From Amycolatopsis sp. FDAARGOS 1241 (lineage in GTDB: Bacteria > Actinomycetota > Actinomycetes > Mycobacteriales > Pseudonocardiaceae), in NCBI RefSeq assembly GCF_016889705.1, contig NZ_CP069526.1:248001-312000 (forward strand): a stretch of DNA of 64,000 nucleotides. The letters are read 5' to 3'. Positions 9,722-19,142 of this stretch are shown here, one piece after another (within the stretch, counting starts at the first letter, position 1; every line of letters begins with the position of its first letter). Below the pieces are notes generated by a model. The model did not search any database. It was not told the origin of the DNA and saw only the letters and a program-made list of their open reading frames with translations. The position numbers were made by a program, and so were the translations under genes.

Positions 9722-10273
9722 ATGGCCCACGAGATTCGCGATTCCCGGGTGCTCGCCGCGATGTCCCACCCGCTGCGCCGCCGCCTCCTCGACGTCCTGC
9801 GCCTCGACGGCCCGGCGACGGCTTCCGGTTTGGCCGCTTCGCTCGGTTCCGCGGTCGGGAACGTCAGCCACCACCTGAAGGTGCTGGCGGGCGCCGGCCT
9901 GGTCGAAGAGGCACCGGAGCTGGCGCGCGACCGCCGCGAACGCTGGTGGCGCCGGCCCGACGGCGCGCTGTCGTGGTCCACTTCGGACTTCGTCGGCGAC
10001 CCCGTCGGCGACGCCGCGGAGATCGTGGCACTCGACCGGCAGACTTCGCTGTCGCGGTCGTGGCTGTCCGCTTTGGAGACCGCACCGGCCGAGTGGCGGG
10101 ATTCGTGGTTCACGAACGAGACCTGGGCGCGGTTGTCGCCTGAGGAGCTGGCTTCGCTGAGCTCGCGGATCCTGGCGCTGTTCGCCGAGTACGCCGACCG
10201 CGAGCCGCCCGACGACGGAGTCGAGCGGCAACCGGTGTTCCTGTTCGCGCGTGGCTTCCGGGCTGAACCGTGA
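9722..10273 (+). CDS. ArsR-type winged-helix transcriptional regulator
   Basis: A 183-residue regulator. The N-terminus (DSRVLAAMSHPLRRRLLDVL, then ATASGLAASLGSAVGNVSHHLKVLAGAGLVEEA) is a clear ArsR/HTH_20 winged helix with the recognition helix at GNVSHHLKVL. The remainder resembles the effector domain of regulators paired with multidrug exporters. No metal-binding Cys pair is seen, so a metal sensor is unlikely. The ATG at 9722 is used; the leader is very short and may be nearly leaderless. The MFS exporter at 10845 is the probable target. Confidence 0.87.
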   Translation: MAHEIRDSRVLAAMSHPLRRRLLDVLRLDGPATASGLAASLGSAVGNVSHHLKVLAGAGLVEEAPELARDRRERWWRRPDGALSWSTSDFVGDPVGDAAEIVALDRQTSLSRSWLSALETAPAEWRDSWFTNETWARLSPEELASLSSRILALFAEYADREPPDDGVERQPVFLFARGFRAEP

Positions 10274-10365
10274 CGGTTCGGTCGGCCGGGCTGCGTGTTG
10301 GGGTCGAGCGGGCTGGGCTGGCCGCGGAGGTTGAGCGGATCGGCTCGGGTGTCGTGGTTGAGCCG

Positions 10366-10491
10366 GCTGGTATGGCTGGTGTGGTTGGTCTGGTGGAGCT
10401 GGCTGGTATGGCTGGTGTGGTTGGTCTGGTGGAGCTGGCTGGTCTGGCTGGTGTGGTCGGTCTGGTGGAGCTGATTGGTCTGGTTGAGCTG
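10366..10491. repeat. 36-bp tandem repeat, three and a half copies
   Basis: Units at 10366-10401, 10402-10437 and 10438-10473 are nearly identical, and a half unit follows to 10491. The plus strand is T/G-rich (GGCTGGTGTGGTTGGTCTGG). A frame through it would encode AGMAGVVGLVEL repeats, but nothing else in that frame looks like protein. It lies in the 571-base gap between the ArsR gene and the MFS gene. The rest of the gap holds one copy of the dispersed DnaA-box element. Confidence 0.85.
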
Positions 10492-10567
10492 GATCGGGCG
10501 GTCCCGGCGGTTGCACTGATGCAGCTGGTCGACCTCGACGGCCCGGTCGCTCCGGTCGGGAGGCGGG

Positions 10568-10700
10568 GTTGTCCACAACTTGGCTCTCCTGTGGACAACC
10601 TGGCTGAGCGAGCCGTTTTGTCGGTGGGGGCCGATATACTGGACAAGGGCCGTCCCCCTGAGGTTGGGCGGGGGCTCGCTTGCTGGCGGGGTTGCCCGCG
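10568..10700 (+). repeat. dispersed paired DnaA-box element, copy A
   Basis: TTGTCCACA (10569-10577) and TGTGGACAA (10590-10598) are perfect inverted 9-mers with 12 bases between them. About 37 bases on lies the second module: TTTTGTCGGTGGGGGCCGA, TATACT (10635-10640) and a G/C-rich segment CCGTCCCCCTGAGG...GGGCGGGGGC. This copy is the most diverged in the second module. Confidence 0.8.
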
Positions 10701-10844
10701 ACAGCAGGGTTGGGCGCGGAAAGTTGTTGCGCTGCAACGAAGATCGGCCACTTGTGCGGTGAAGGACCGTAGGCAACGGAGTTCGGTTCTCAGCAGGCGG
10801 CGATCGGGCGCGATTTCTTGCCGGCGGCCGAATCCGGCTCGCGC

Positions 10845-12095
10845 ATGAGCACCCGCGTGAGTCTCCGGCGCGACCGGGACTTCCGTCTCGTGTGGACCGG
10901 CGAGACGATCAGCACCCTGGGCAGCGCGGTCGCCGGCACCGCGCTTCCCCTGACCGCCCTCCTGGTCCTCCACGCGACCACTTTCGAAGTCGCCGCGTTG
11001 TCGGCTGTCGCGTGGGCGCCGTGGCTGGTGGTTGCCCTGCCGGCCGGGGCGTGGGTGGACCGGTGGCGCAAGAGGCGCGTGATGCTGGTCTGCAACGTCG
11101 TCTCCGCGCTCGCCTTCGCGGCGGTGCCCGTCGCGTACGTGACCGGCCTGCTGTCCATGCCGTTCCTGCTCGCGGCGGCGCTCGTGGGTGGCGTCGCGAA
11201 GGTGTTCTTCTCCCTGGCCTACCGGGGGTACCTGCCGGCGCTCGTGCCCAAGGACCGGCTGCTCGAGGCGAACGTCAAGCTCCAGGGCAGCGAATCAGCC
11301 GCCCAGGTGGCGGGCCCGGGGCTCGCCGGGGTGCTCGCCGCCGCGGCGGGACCGGTGACGGGGGTGCTGGCGAACGCCGTCAGCTTCGCGATCTCCGTGC
11401 TCTGCCTGCACCGGGTCCGCAAGGAAGAACCGCGGCCCGAGCCGCGGAAAACCCGGCTCCGCACCGAAATCGCCGAAGGACTGCGGTTCCTGGCGAAAGA
11501 CCCGTACCTGCGCACGCTCGTCGCGGCCGCCGCGATCGCCAACCTCGCCCTCGACGGGTACGCCGCCATCCAGGTCGTCTTCCTCGTCGATGACCTCCAC
11601 ACCGGCGCGACGGCCACCGGCGTCGTCCTGGCCCTCGCCGAGGCCGGCGGAGTCGCCGGGGCGCCCCTCGCCGCCCGGCTGGCCAGGAAGGCCGGCACCG
11701 CGCGCGCCTTCCTCCTCTGCGAAGGACTCGCGGCGCCCGCGATGCTGCTCGGCCCGTTCGCGGCGCCCCGCGCCGGTCTTGTCCTCTTCATCCTGTCCGG
11801 CACGGGTGTCGCCGCCGGAATCGTCGGGTCGAACGTGCTCGCCGGCACCTTCCGCCAGGAGTACTGCCCACCCGGGCGCTACGGCCGCATCACCGCGAGC
11901 TCCGCCGTCGTCAACTACGGCACCATCCCGCTCGGCGCGCTCCTCGGCGGCGTGCTCGGCGAAGCGCTCGGCGTGCGCGAAACGCTCTTCGCGATGGCCG
12001 CGGTCCAGCTCGGCTCCCTCACGGTCCTGCTCACCAGCCCGCTTCGCCGCCACCGGGACTTCCCGGCGGCGGCAGCAGCTCAGCAACCCGGGTGA
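10845..12095 (+). CDS. MFS exporter (MFS_3/enterobactin-exporter-like)
   Basis: A 416-residue transporter with 12 predicted membrane segments. The loop between helices 2 and 3 carries the MFS motif A variant GAWVDRWRKRRVML. The first helix region (TLGSAVAGTALPLTALLVL) and the AYRGYLPALVPKDRLLEANVKL segment are typical of the MFS_3 group of proton-driven drug or siderophore exporters. ATG at 10845 is chosen; TTG at 10818 is possible and the ribosome site is weak. It pairs with the ArsR-type gene upstream. The substrate is unknown. Confidence 0.88.
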   Translation: MSTRVSLRRDRDFRLVWTGETISTLGSAVAGTALPLTALLVLHATTFEVAALSAVAWAPWLVVALPAGAWVDRWRKRRVMLVCNVVSALAFAAVPVAYVTGLLSMPFLLAAALVGGVAKVFFSLAYRGYLPALVPKDRLLEANVKLQGSESAAQVAGPGLAGVLAAAAGPVTGVLANAVSFAISVLCLHRVRKEEPRPEPRKTRLRTEIAEGLRFLAKDPYLRTLVAAAAIANLALDGYAAIQVVFLVDDLHTGATATGVVLALAEAGGVAGAPLAARLARKAGTARAFLLCEGLAAPAMLLGPFAAPRAGLVLFILSGTGVAAGIVGSNVLAGTFRQEYCPPGRYGRITASSAVVNYGTIPLGALLGGVLGEALGVRETLFAMAAVQLGSLTVLLTSPLRRHRDFPAAAAAQQPG

Positions 12096-12101
12096 CGGCC
12101 C

Positions 12102-12147
12102 CTACAACAGCAGCACGTCCACTTCCGCGCTTTCGGCGGCTTCCGTC
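12102..12147 (-). pseudogene. duplicated 3' end of moeA
   Basis: This 46-base stretch matches the last 46 bases of moeA (12178-12223) at 42 positions and reads on the minus strand as TEAAESAEVDVLLL followed by a stop, against TEAAEGSEVDVLLL in the gene. The offset of 76 bases rules out an in-frame extension. It looks like the scar of a tandem moeA copy or a recombination remnant. Confidence 0.8.
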
Positions 12148-12177
12148 GCAGCCCGTGGTGGTCGCTGCGTGAGCTCC

Positions 12178-13371
12178 CTACAGCAGCAGCACGTCCACTT
12201 CCGAACCTTCGGCGGCTTCCGTCACCTCCTCCGGCAACACGATCAGGCAATTGGCCTGCGTGAACGCGGCCAGCAGGTGCGAACCCGGCCCGCCGCGCGG
12301 CCCGACGACGCCGGTGACCTGGCCCTCCGTCGGCGTGTAGTAGCCGCGCCGGAACTGGCGCCGGCCGCCCGGCGACGTCATCGCCTCGGTCAGCCGCGCC
12401 CGCACGCGACGGCGGTCGAGCACCGTGTGCCCCATCGCCGACAGCAGCGCCGGGCGCAGGAACGCCTCGAACGACACCAGCACGCTCACCGGGTTGCCCG
12501 GCAGCGTCACCACGGGCACGCCGTTCCACCGGCCGCACCCCTGCGGCCCGCCGGGCTGGATCGCGACCTTCCGGAACTGGACGCCCTGCCCGGTCAGCGC
12601 GTCCTTGACCACCTCGTACGCACCGGCGCTGACGCCGCCCGACGTCACGAGCAGGTCGGCGTCCGCGAGCTTCGGCTCGATGATCTTGCGGAACTCCTCG
12701 ACGTCGTCCACCACGCTGCGCACCACCGCCACGCGGCAGCCCAGCTCGCGCAGCGCGGCGGCGAGCATGACGCTGTTGGACTCGTAGATCTGCCCGTGCC
12801 GCAACGGCTTCGGCGCTTCCACGAGCTCCGTGCCGGTCGACACGACGAGCACCGACAACGGCCGGTACACCTTCAGCTCGGCCAGCCCGACGGCGGAAGC
12901 GAGCCCCAGCTGGGAGTGGCCGAGCACGGTGCCGGCGTACAGCGCCACCGTCCCCTGCGTCACGTCCTCGCCGGTGCGGCGCACGTGGTCGCCCGCGGTG
13001 GCGGCCGTCGAGATCAGCACCTGCTCGGTGCCGCGGTCGGTGTCCTCGACCATCACGACGGCGTCGGCCCCCGGCGGGATCGGCGCGCCTGTCATGATCC
13101 GCTGCGCCGTACCCGGCTCCAGCGGCCGGACGTCCACGCGTCCGGCCGGGATGTCGTCGGCGACGGGCAGGGTCACGGGCACTGCGGCGACGTCGGCGGA
13201 GCGCACGGCGTACCCGTCCATCGCGGAGTTGTCGAACGGTGGCAGCGACACTCCCGCGAGCACGTCTTCGGCGAGGACGAGCCCGGCGGCGTCGGCCAGG
13301 GGCAGGGTGGTCACGGGCGCGCGGCCGAGCAGCTCGGTCACGGTCTCGCGATAGGCGTCGACGGAGATCAC
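12178..13371 (-). CDS. moeA: molybdopterin molybdenumtransferase MoeA
   Basis: A 397-residue enzyme that inserts molybdate into adenylylated molybdopterin, the last step of Moco synthesis. Family blocks are PPFDNSAMDGYAV, IMTGAPIPPGADAVV, VLVVSTGTELV, LLVTSGGVSAG and TLPGNPVSVLVSFEAF, in the normal order. The GTG at 13371 has GGGGGAGG at good spacing; ATG at 13380 sits directly against that run and is less likely. M. tuberculosis moeA2 is likewise near psd, pssA and groEL2. Partner moa genes lie at 60,110-64,000. Confidence 0.94.
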   Translation of the reverse strand: MISVDAYRETVTELLGRAPVTTLPLADAAGLVLAEDVLAGVSLPPFDNSAMDGYAVRSADVAAVPVTLPVADDIPAGRVDVRPLEPGTAQRIMTGAPIPPGADAVVMVEDTDRGTEQVLISTAATAGDHVRRTGEDVTQGTVALYAGTVLGHSQLGLASAVGLAELKVYRPLSVLVVSTGTELVEAPKPLRHGQIYESNSVMLAAALRELGCRVAVVRSVVDDVEEFRKIIEPKLADADLLVTSGGVSAGAYEVVKDALTGQGVQFRKVAIQPGGPQGCGRWNGVPVVTLPGNPVSVLVSFEAFLRPALLSAMGHTVLDRRRVRARLTEAMTSPGGRRQFRRGYYTPTEGQVTGVVGPRGGPGSHLLAAFTQANCLIVLPEEVTEAAEGSEVDVLLL

Positions 13372-13446
13372 GCGGACCATCCTCCCCCGCGCGCGCGGGC
13401 GTGCAACACTCTCCCGCGGCAAGAGTCGGGGTTCAGGGGAGAAGTC

Positions 13447-14124
13447 ATGCAGGTACAAGTGCGCCACCAGCCGTCGTTCGCGGTGGCGCGGCCGGAGCCG
13501 GCGCCGGGCGAACCCGTGCAGGTCGACGCGGGCGCGATGATGGCGACCAGCTACGGCGTGACCGTCCAGTCGCAGTCGCAGGGCGGGCTCATGACGGGCC
13601 TGGGCCGCTCGTTCCTGGAGGGCGAATCCTTCTTCATCTCCACCTTCACCGCTCCGCAGAACGGCGGCTGGGTCGCCGTCGCGGCCAACCTGCCCGGCGA
13701 CATCCAGACCGTGACCCTCGACGGCCGCACCGGCTGGTGCATCACGCAGGGCAGCTGGCTCGCCTCGTCGCACGGTGGGCAGACCGAGACGCGCTGGGGC
13801 GGCTTCAAGAACCTGGCCGGCGGCGAGGGCGGCTTCCTGCCCCAAGCCACGGGCCAGGGCCAGGTGCTCGTGTCCTGCTACGGCGGGCTCGACCTCATGA
13901 CGCTGCAGCCGGGCGAGGCCGTCACGATCGACACCGGTCACGTCGTCGCGTACGCCGACACCGTGCAGTATCAGGTCCGCAAGGTCTCGAAGGGCGTGAT
14001 CCAGTCGATGAAGAGCGGTGAGGGCCTCGTGTTCGACTTCGCCGGCCCGGGCCAGGTCCTCACGCAGACGCGTAACCCGTCTGCGCTGATCAGCTGGATC
14101 CTGTCCTCCGTCCCGTCCCGCTGA
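13447..14124 (+). CDS. AIM24 family protein, copy 1
   Basis: A 225-residue member of the AIM24/TIGR00266 family, proteins rich in beta strands with a double-layered helix fold. Characteristic text includes HQPSFAVARPEPAPGEPVQVDAG near the start, EGESFFISTFTAPQNGGWVAVA, and DTGHVVAYADTVQYQVRKVS with GEGLVFDFAGPGQVLTQTRNP at the end. The Shine-Dalgarno GGGGAGAA precedes the ATG. The next gene begins one base after its stop and is a paralogue. Biochemical function is not known for bacterial members. Confidence 0.88.
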   Translation: MQVQVRHQPSFAVARPEPAPGEPVQVDAGAMMATSYGVTVQSQSQGGLMTGLGRSFLEGESFFISTFTAPQNGGWVAVAANLPGDIQTVTLDGRTGWCITQGSWLASSHGGQTETRWGGFKNLAGGEGGFLPQATGQGQVLVSCYGGLDLMTLQPGEAVTIDTGHVVAYADTVQYQVRKVSKGVIQSMKSGEGLVFDFAGPGQVLTQTRNPSALISWILSSVPSR

Positions 14125-14125
14125 C

Positions 14126-14746
14126 ATGCGAGTCCACACGAGGCACACGCCCAACTTCGGCGTCGCGCGGGTGCTGCTGGCGCCCGGCGAGGCCGTGCAG
14201 TCGGCGGCCGACACGATGCTCGCGACCAGCTTCGGCGTGCGCGAGAGCGCGCCGCCGGCCCGCGGGGGCTCGCGCAAGCCCGGCCTGTCCGTGTTCACCG
14301 CGCCCGCCGAGGGCGGCTGGGTGGACCTCGCGCCGATCGGGCCCGGCGACGTCTACCCGCTGGAGCTCACCGGCACCACCGGTTGGTCGGTGCACCACGA
14401 CGCCGTGCTCGCGCGGCCCGCGTCGGTGCGCCACGACCAGGCCTGGGCGCCGTTGCAGCAGCTCTTCGGGTCCGACAGCGGGTTCCTCGACCACTACAGC
14501 GGTACCGGGCCGCTCGTGCTCACGGCGCCGGGTCCGGTCGACTCGTTCGAGCTGAAGCCGGGTGAGCTGGTGACGGTGCGGCCGGACTACGTGCTGGCCT
14601 ACCCGGACACGCTGCAGTGCCGGCTGCGCGCCGTCGACCCGAGCGGCCCGCAGTCGCTGCGGACGGGGGAAGGTCTGGTCCTCGATTTCGCCGGACCTGG
14701 CACCGTTCTGGTCCAAGCGCGGAACAGGCGGGTTTCGCGCGCCTGA
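14126..14746 (+). CDS. AIM24 family protein, copy 2
   Basis: A 206-residue paralogue of the preceding gene, aligned along its length: HTPNFGVARVLLAPGEAVQ, GLSVFTAPAEGGWVDLAP, VRPDYVLAYPDTLQCRLRAV and GEGLVLDFAGPGTVLVQARN. It lacks the central EGESFF segment and is shorter, so the copies have diverged. ATG is one base after the upstream stop, so the pair is one operon and may form a heteromer. No catalytic residues are recognisable. Confidence 0.86.
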   Translation: MRVHTRHTPNFGVARVLLAPGEAVQSAADTMLATSFGVRESAPPARGGSRKPGLSVFTAPAEGGWVDLAPIGPGDVYPLELTGTTGWSVHHDAVLARPASVRHDQAWAPLQQLFGSDSGFLDHYSGTGPLVLTAPGPVDSFELKPGELVTVRPDYVLAYPDTLQCRLRAVDPSGPQSLRTGEGLVLDFAGPGTVLVQARNRRVSRA

Positions 14747-14849
14747 CGAATCTCCGAATTGACCATTGCCGAAGTGCGTAATTCCGGTAGCGTGAACTGC
14801 ACTTCCAGCCGCTACCGGGAGAGCGGATCTTGTCCTGAGGGAGGGCGCC

Positions 14850-15056
14850 GTGGCTGTCGGCACCGTTAAATGGTTCAACTCGGAAAAAGGCTACGGCTTC
14901 ATCGAATCGGCGGAGGGTCCGGACGTGTTCGTCCACTATTCGGCTATCCAGGCCGAAGGATTCCGCACACTCGACGAAGGCGACCGCGTGGAGTTCGAGG
15001 TCCAGTCCGGCCGCGACGGGCGAAGCCAGGCCGCGGACGTCCGCAAGGTCTCCTGA
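14850..15056 (+). CDS. CspA-family cold-shock protein
   Basis: A 68-residue single OB-fold protein that binds single-stranded RNA or DNA. RNP-1 (KGYGFIES) and RNP-2 (DVFVHYSAI) are intact, and the N-terminus [15 protein letters not shown] is canonical. The GTG start follows GAGGGAGGGC. Expected role is RNA chaperoning and antitermination. It stands alone, with about 100 bases upstream available for a structured leader. Confidence 0.95.
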   Translation: MAVGTVKWFNSEKGYGFIESAEGPDVFVHYSAIQAEGFRTLDEGDRVEFEVQSGRDGRSQAADVRKVS

Positions 15057-15125
15057 GTTCTCCTCGCCCGACCGGTTGGGCGAACCCCCCATCGCTGCGG
15101 ATTGCTGGGCGTTAAGCTGCGCAGC

Positions 15126-16739
15126 GTGACAGGCGATGTGTCGGGGGACCTCACCGGTCGCCGGCTGGGCAACTACCGCATCGACTCGGTGCTCGGCAAG
15201 GGCGGCATGAGCGTGACCTACGAGGCCACCGATGTGCGGCTCGGCCGGAAGGTGGCGCTGAAGGTCATCGGCGACCACCTGGGCACCGACGCCGAGTTCC
15301 GCGAGCGGTTCGTGGACGAAGCGCGCAACACGTCCGCGATCGACCACGCCAACATCGTGCCGCTGTACGACTTCGGCGAGCTCGACGGCATGCTCTACAT
15401 CGCCATGCGCATGGTCGACGGCGGCGACCTCGCCGGGCTCATCTCGTCGGGCCCGATCGCGCCTGCTCGAGCCCTGACCCTGCTCGACCAGGTCGCCGAC
15501 GCCCTCGACACCCTGCACAACCGCGGCCTGGTGCACCTCGACGTGAAGCCCGCGAACGTGCTCGTGACCAATCGCGAGACGTCCCGCGAACACGTCTACG
15601 TCGCCGACTTCGGTCTGACGCGCCGTGGCGCCACCGGTCACCGCACCCGCGGGGGCGACTTCCTCGGTTCCCCGACGTACGCCGCGCCCGAGCACCTGCG
15701 CGGCGAGCCGCTCGACGGGCGCACCGACCAGTACGCCCTCACCTGCGTGCTCTACGCGTGCCTCACCGGCAGCCCGCCCTTCAAGGGCGACGTGCCCACG
15801 GTCATCAAGGGCCACCTCAACGGCGAACCGCCCTCAGTGGCGCGTGTGGTCGCGCTGCCGTCCGCCGTCGACGACGTCATCCGCAAGGGGATGGCGAAGA
15901 ACCCGGCCGACCGCTACCCGAGCTGCGTCGCGATGATCGCCGCCGCCCGCACCGCCCTCGGCCCGCTCGCGACGTCTGACACGCCGCCAGGCCCGCCGGG
16001 CACCCAGCAGAACGGACCGCCCGCGCCGGTGCAGGGGGAGGGAACCGCCGCGCAGCCCTTCGGCGGACGGCAGCCCTACGCCCAGAGCGGACCGGGGAGC
16101 AACGGTGGCGGTCAGTGGCCGGGTGCTCCCGGTGCGCCGGGTGGGCAAGGCACTCCCGGGCCTCCGGGTGCGCCCGCTGGGCCCGCTGGTCCGGGTGTCC
16201 CTGGTGGACCGGGTGCGCCGGGTGTCCCCGGTGGACAACGCGCTCCTGGTGTCCCGGGTGGACAGGCCGCGCCCGGTGTGCCGGGTGCGCCCGGCGGGTG
16301 GCCGGGAGCACCGCAGAACCCAGCCCAGGCTCCGCCGCTCGGTTACGGCTACCCCGGCGCGCCGCAGGGCCCCCAGGGCCATCCCGGCTACGGCTACCCG
16401 AACCGGCAGCAGGGCTACTCCGCCGTGCCGCCGGGCTACGGCCCGCCCGGTGATCCGATGCGCCTGCGCCCGCCGTCACCGGCCGGCGGGGCCGGAACGT
16501 TCCAGCAATCCCGCGGCGGCGAGCTGAAGTGGCTGTGGCTCGTGCTGGGGATCGTCGTGATCGCCGGCCTGGTCGTCGGCGCGATCTTCCTCTTCGGCGG
16601 TGATGACTCCGGCGGCGGCACCACCACGCCCACCACCGCCCCGAACATCCCCGTCGGCCCCGACGGCTCGCAGCCCAACGCGCCCGGGTCGTCCCTCAAC
16701 GCCCCTCCGACGTCGATCCCCATCCAGCCGAGCCGTTGA
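15126..16739 (+). CDS. membrane Ser/Thr protein kinase with collagen-like linker
   Basis: A 537-residue PknB-class kinase. Residues 15-285 form the kinase domain, with glycine loop GKGGMS (24-29), K46, E65, HLDVKPAN (H137, D139, K141, N144), DFG (161-163) and YAAPE. The usual HRD arginine is Leu (HLD), so this is a non-RD kinase. Residues 295-450 are Pro/Gly-rich with Gly-x-x triplets (GAPGVPGGQRAPGVPGG), then one membrane helix (about 470-490) and a short Thr/Pro extracellular tail without PASTA repeats. The GTG start at 15126 is chosen for the kinase N-terminus. The signal sensed and the substrates are unknown. Confidence 0.9.
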   Translation: MTGDVSGDLTGRRLGNYRIDSVLGKGGMSVTYEATDVRLGRKVALKVIGDHLGTDAEFRERFVDEARNTSAIDHANIVPLYDFGELDGMLYIAMRMVDGGDLAGLISSGPIAPARALTLLDQVADALDTLHNRGLVHLDVKPANVLVTNRETSREHVYVADFGLTRRGATGHRTRGGDFLGSPTYAAPEHLRGEPLDGRTDQYALTCVLYACLTGSPPFKGDVPTVIKGHLNGEPPSVARVVALPSAVDDVIRKGMAKNPADRYPSCVAMIAAARTALGPLATSDTPPGPPGTQQNGPPAPVQGEGTAAQPFGGRQPYAQSGPGSNGGGQWPGAPGAPGGQGTPGPPGAPAGPAGPGVPGGPGAPGVPGGQRAPGVPGGQAAPGVPGAPGGWPGAPQNPAQAPPLGYGYPGAPQGPQGHPGYGYPNRQQGYSAVPPGYGPPGDPMRLRPPSPAGGAGTFQQSRGGELKWLWLVLGIVVIAGLVVGAIFLFGGDDSGGGTTTPTTAPNIPVGPDGSQPNAPGSSLNAPPTSIPIQPSR

Positions 16740-16765
16740 CCACCGCTCGCCACTGACCTGCGATT

Positions 16766-16792
16766 CTTGCACTCTCACCCCGAGAGTGCTAA
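16766..16792. promoter_or_regulatory. CIRCE operator 1 (HrcA site)
   Basis: CTTGCACTC, nine bases, GAGTGCTAA. This matches the CIRCE consensus TTAGCACTC-N9-GAGTGCTAA with two changes in the left arm. It lies upstream of groEL and is the expected HrcA repressor site. Confidence 0.9.
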
Positions 16793-16800
16793 ACACGGCA

Positions 16801-16827
16801 TTGGCACTCGGCGCCGTCGAGTGCCAG
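16801..16827. promoter_or_regulatory. CIRCE operator 2 (HrcA site)
   Basis: TTGGCACTC, nine bases, GAGTGCCAG. A second CIRCE-like dyad begins eight bases after the first, 35 bases from it start to start. Both sit in the 261-base groEL leader, giving tandem HrcA control. Confidence 0.85.
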
Positions 16828-16946
16828 GCAGCGGTCGCGGACCGCTCGCCTGAAGGTCGGGACGGTGAGGCTGACCCATCCGGTCAGTCGTCCGTCGCGG
16901 GCACCGAGCCTGGCCAACGCAAGAGTCCTGCTGCCGCCGCTGCTGA

Positions 16947-18629
<1,683 letters not shown>

Positions 18630-18650
18630 GTTCGCCTGGCTGCTAGACCC

Positions 18651-18690
18651 GGAAAAGCCCGGCCCGCTTCGGCGGACCGGGCTTTTCCCT
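18651..18690 (+). terminator. groEL terminator
   Basis: GGAAAAGCCCGG pairs perfectly with CCGGGCTTTTCC around a 14-nt loop, 22 bases after the groEL stop. Confidence 0.9.
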
Positions 18691-18824
18691 GTGTTGATGC
18701 CAGATCGGTGCCCCCCGCGCGCATCCGGCCGGCGACTTCCGTTGCGCGGCTTCGGGTGCTTCGCCAGGATCCGGCGGCCGGCACCACACCGTTACGCGAG
18801 GGGCACGGTCCGGTGTGGACGCAG

Positions 18825-18864
18825 GAAAGAGCCCGGACGCTCCCCGACGCGCCCGGGCTCTTTC
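18825..18864. terminator. inverted repeat terminator between groEL and the PspC gene
   Basis: GAAAGAGCCCGG pairs perfectly with CCGGGCTCTTTC around a 16-nt loop. It probably stops the minus-strand PspC transcript, and together with the groEL terminator it insulates the two convergent genes. Confidence 0.8.
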
Positions 18865-18926
18865 TCCCCCTTTGTGGTGCCACCCCGTTCCCCCAGCGAC
18901 CGCGGCCCTCCCCAGGCCGCGGCGGA

Positions 18927-19142
18927 TCAGGAAGCCGCCTCCGGGGTGAGCACAGCGGCGGCGAGGTAAATCGGCACGGCCAGCCCGGCGGACAACACCG
19001 CCGCGGCCACCACGGCGATGCGGACCATCGACGGGTCGACACGGAGGTACTCGGCCCAGCCCCCGCACACGCCGGTGATCATCCGGTCGCTGCGGCTGCG
19101 GTAGAGCTTCTTGGTTTCCGGGGTGTACACGCTGTTCGTCAT
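18927..19142 (-). CDS. PspC domain small membrane protein
   Basis: A 71-residue protein. The motif KKLYRSRSDRMITGVCGGWAEYL followed by RVDPSMVRIAV is the PspC signature, and one membrane helix covers about residues 42-66 (IAVVAAAVLSAGLAVPIYLAAAV). PspC proteins sense or answer membrane stress. The N-terminal stretch MTNSVYTPE lacks the zinc ribbon of some homologues. The ATG at 19142 is chosen because the upstream extension is Arg/Gly-rich and not protein-like. It is convergent with groEL. Confidence 0.9.
   Translation of the reverse strand: MTNSVYTPETKKLYRSRSDRMITGVCGGWAEYLRVDPSMVRIAVVAAAVLSAGLAVPIYLAAAVLTPEAAS

Noticed and set aside
10270..10848. 192-codon frame starting GTG at the ArsR stop
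   Set aside because: It is made of the 36-bp repeat and the dispersed element, with no ribosome site and no protein-like remainder.
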